Assembly: GCA_026874595.1 (NCBI GenBank)
Contig: CM049306.1
Location: 60,084,019-60,148,018 of the forward strand
Source: Sipunculus nudus
Taxonomy: Eukaryota; Annelida; Sipuncula; Golfingiida; Sipunculidae
DNA length: 64,000 nt
Direction of reading: 5' to 3'
Below are positions 63,941-64,000 of this stretch, one piece after another. A program made the position numbers and the translations under genes. The notes below the pieces were generated by a model. The model was given only the letters and a program-made list of their open reading frames with translations, searched no databases and was not told the origin of the DNA. Numbering within the stretch: the stretch's first letter is position 1; each line of letters starts with the position of its first letter.

Positions 63941-64000
63941 GTTAGTATCAAGTAAAATATATGTAATTTCATATAGTTTGTTGCAATAGTTGTTTCATCA

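Noticed and set aside
1..64000. CRISPR-like arrays from the regular 43-47 bp repeats
   Set aside because: The genome is eukaryotic, the units have no spacers, and each overlaps an HTT splice site.

Overview
The window is eukaryotic, intron-rich and AT-rich, and it lies inside one large gene. 27 short exons on the + strand, all with GT/AG splice sites and compatible phases, encode an internal part of huntingtin (HTT). They add up to 3,947 coding bases, about 1,315 codons. By comparison with vertebrate huntingtin they run from the late N-terminal HEAT region through the bridge into the start of the C-terminal HEAT region, very roughly residues 1000-2350 of about 3,140. The first exon is cut by the window edge, and the gene continues past the right edge. 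Protein divergence from vertebrates, together with tandem-core rolling-circle-like repeats resembling the 'pearl' elements of bivalves, suggests a mollusc, most likely a bivalve. That assignment is inference.

Layout. 1-12.9 kb: HTT exons 1-6 (window numbering) with introns full of repeats. 12.9-34.8 kb: a single 21.9-kb intron that holds a complete intronless prominin-like gene (23002-25548, + strand, 848 aa, five membrane spans), a decayed LINE on the minus strand (about 20.3-21.3 kb), and many interspersed elements. 34.8-53.2 kb: the densest exon block, exons 7-25. 53.2-63.9 kb: two repeat-inflated introns around exon 26, then exon 27.

Repeats make up much of the non-coding sequence. Several families (called A-D here) share one architecture: a T-rich insertion site, a 5' end with a hairpin, a subterminal inverted copy of the 5' end near the 3' end, then a 3' terminal hairpin and a T-rich tail, with a tandem core in which the palindrome GGTGGCGCCACC recurs. 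This fits non-autonomous Helentron/HINE or pearl-like elements. No element here encodes a Rep/helicase. Two nested insertions can be resolved to empty sites, and one element joins family A ends to a family B core.

The most unusual signal is in HTT itself. At exons 11, 15 and 24 the exon-intron boundary, with its splice site and 18-30 coding bases, is tandemly repeated into the intron 7-10 times with a 43-47 bp period. Exons 13 and 22 carry single upstream copies of the same kind (88 and 76 bp). The arrays present rows of decoy splice sites next to the functional one, and in the cases traced a decoy would give a stop or frameshift. I did not recognise any tRNA, rRNA, CRISPR or prokaryotic feature.
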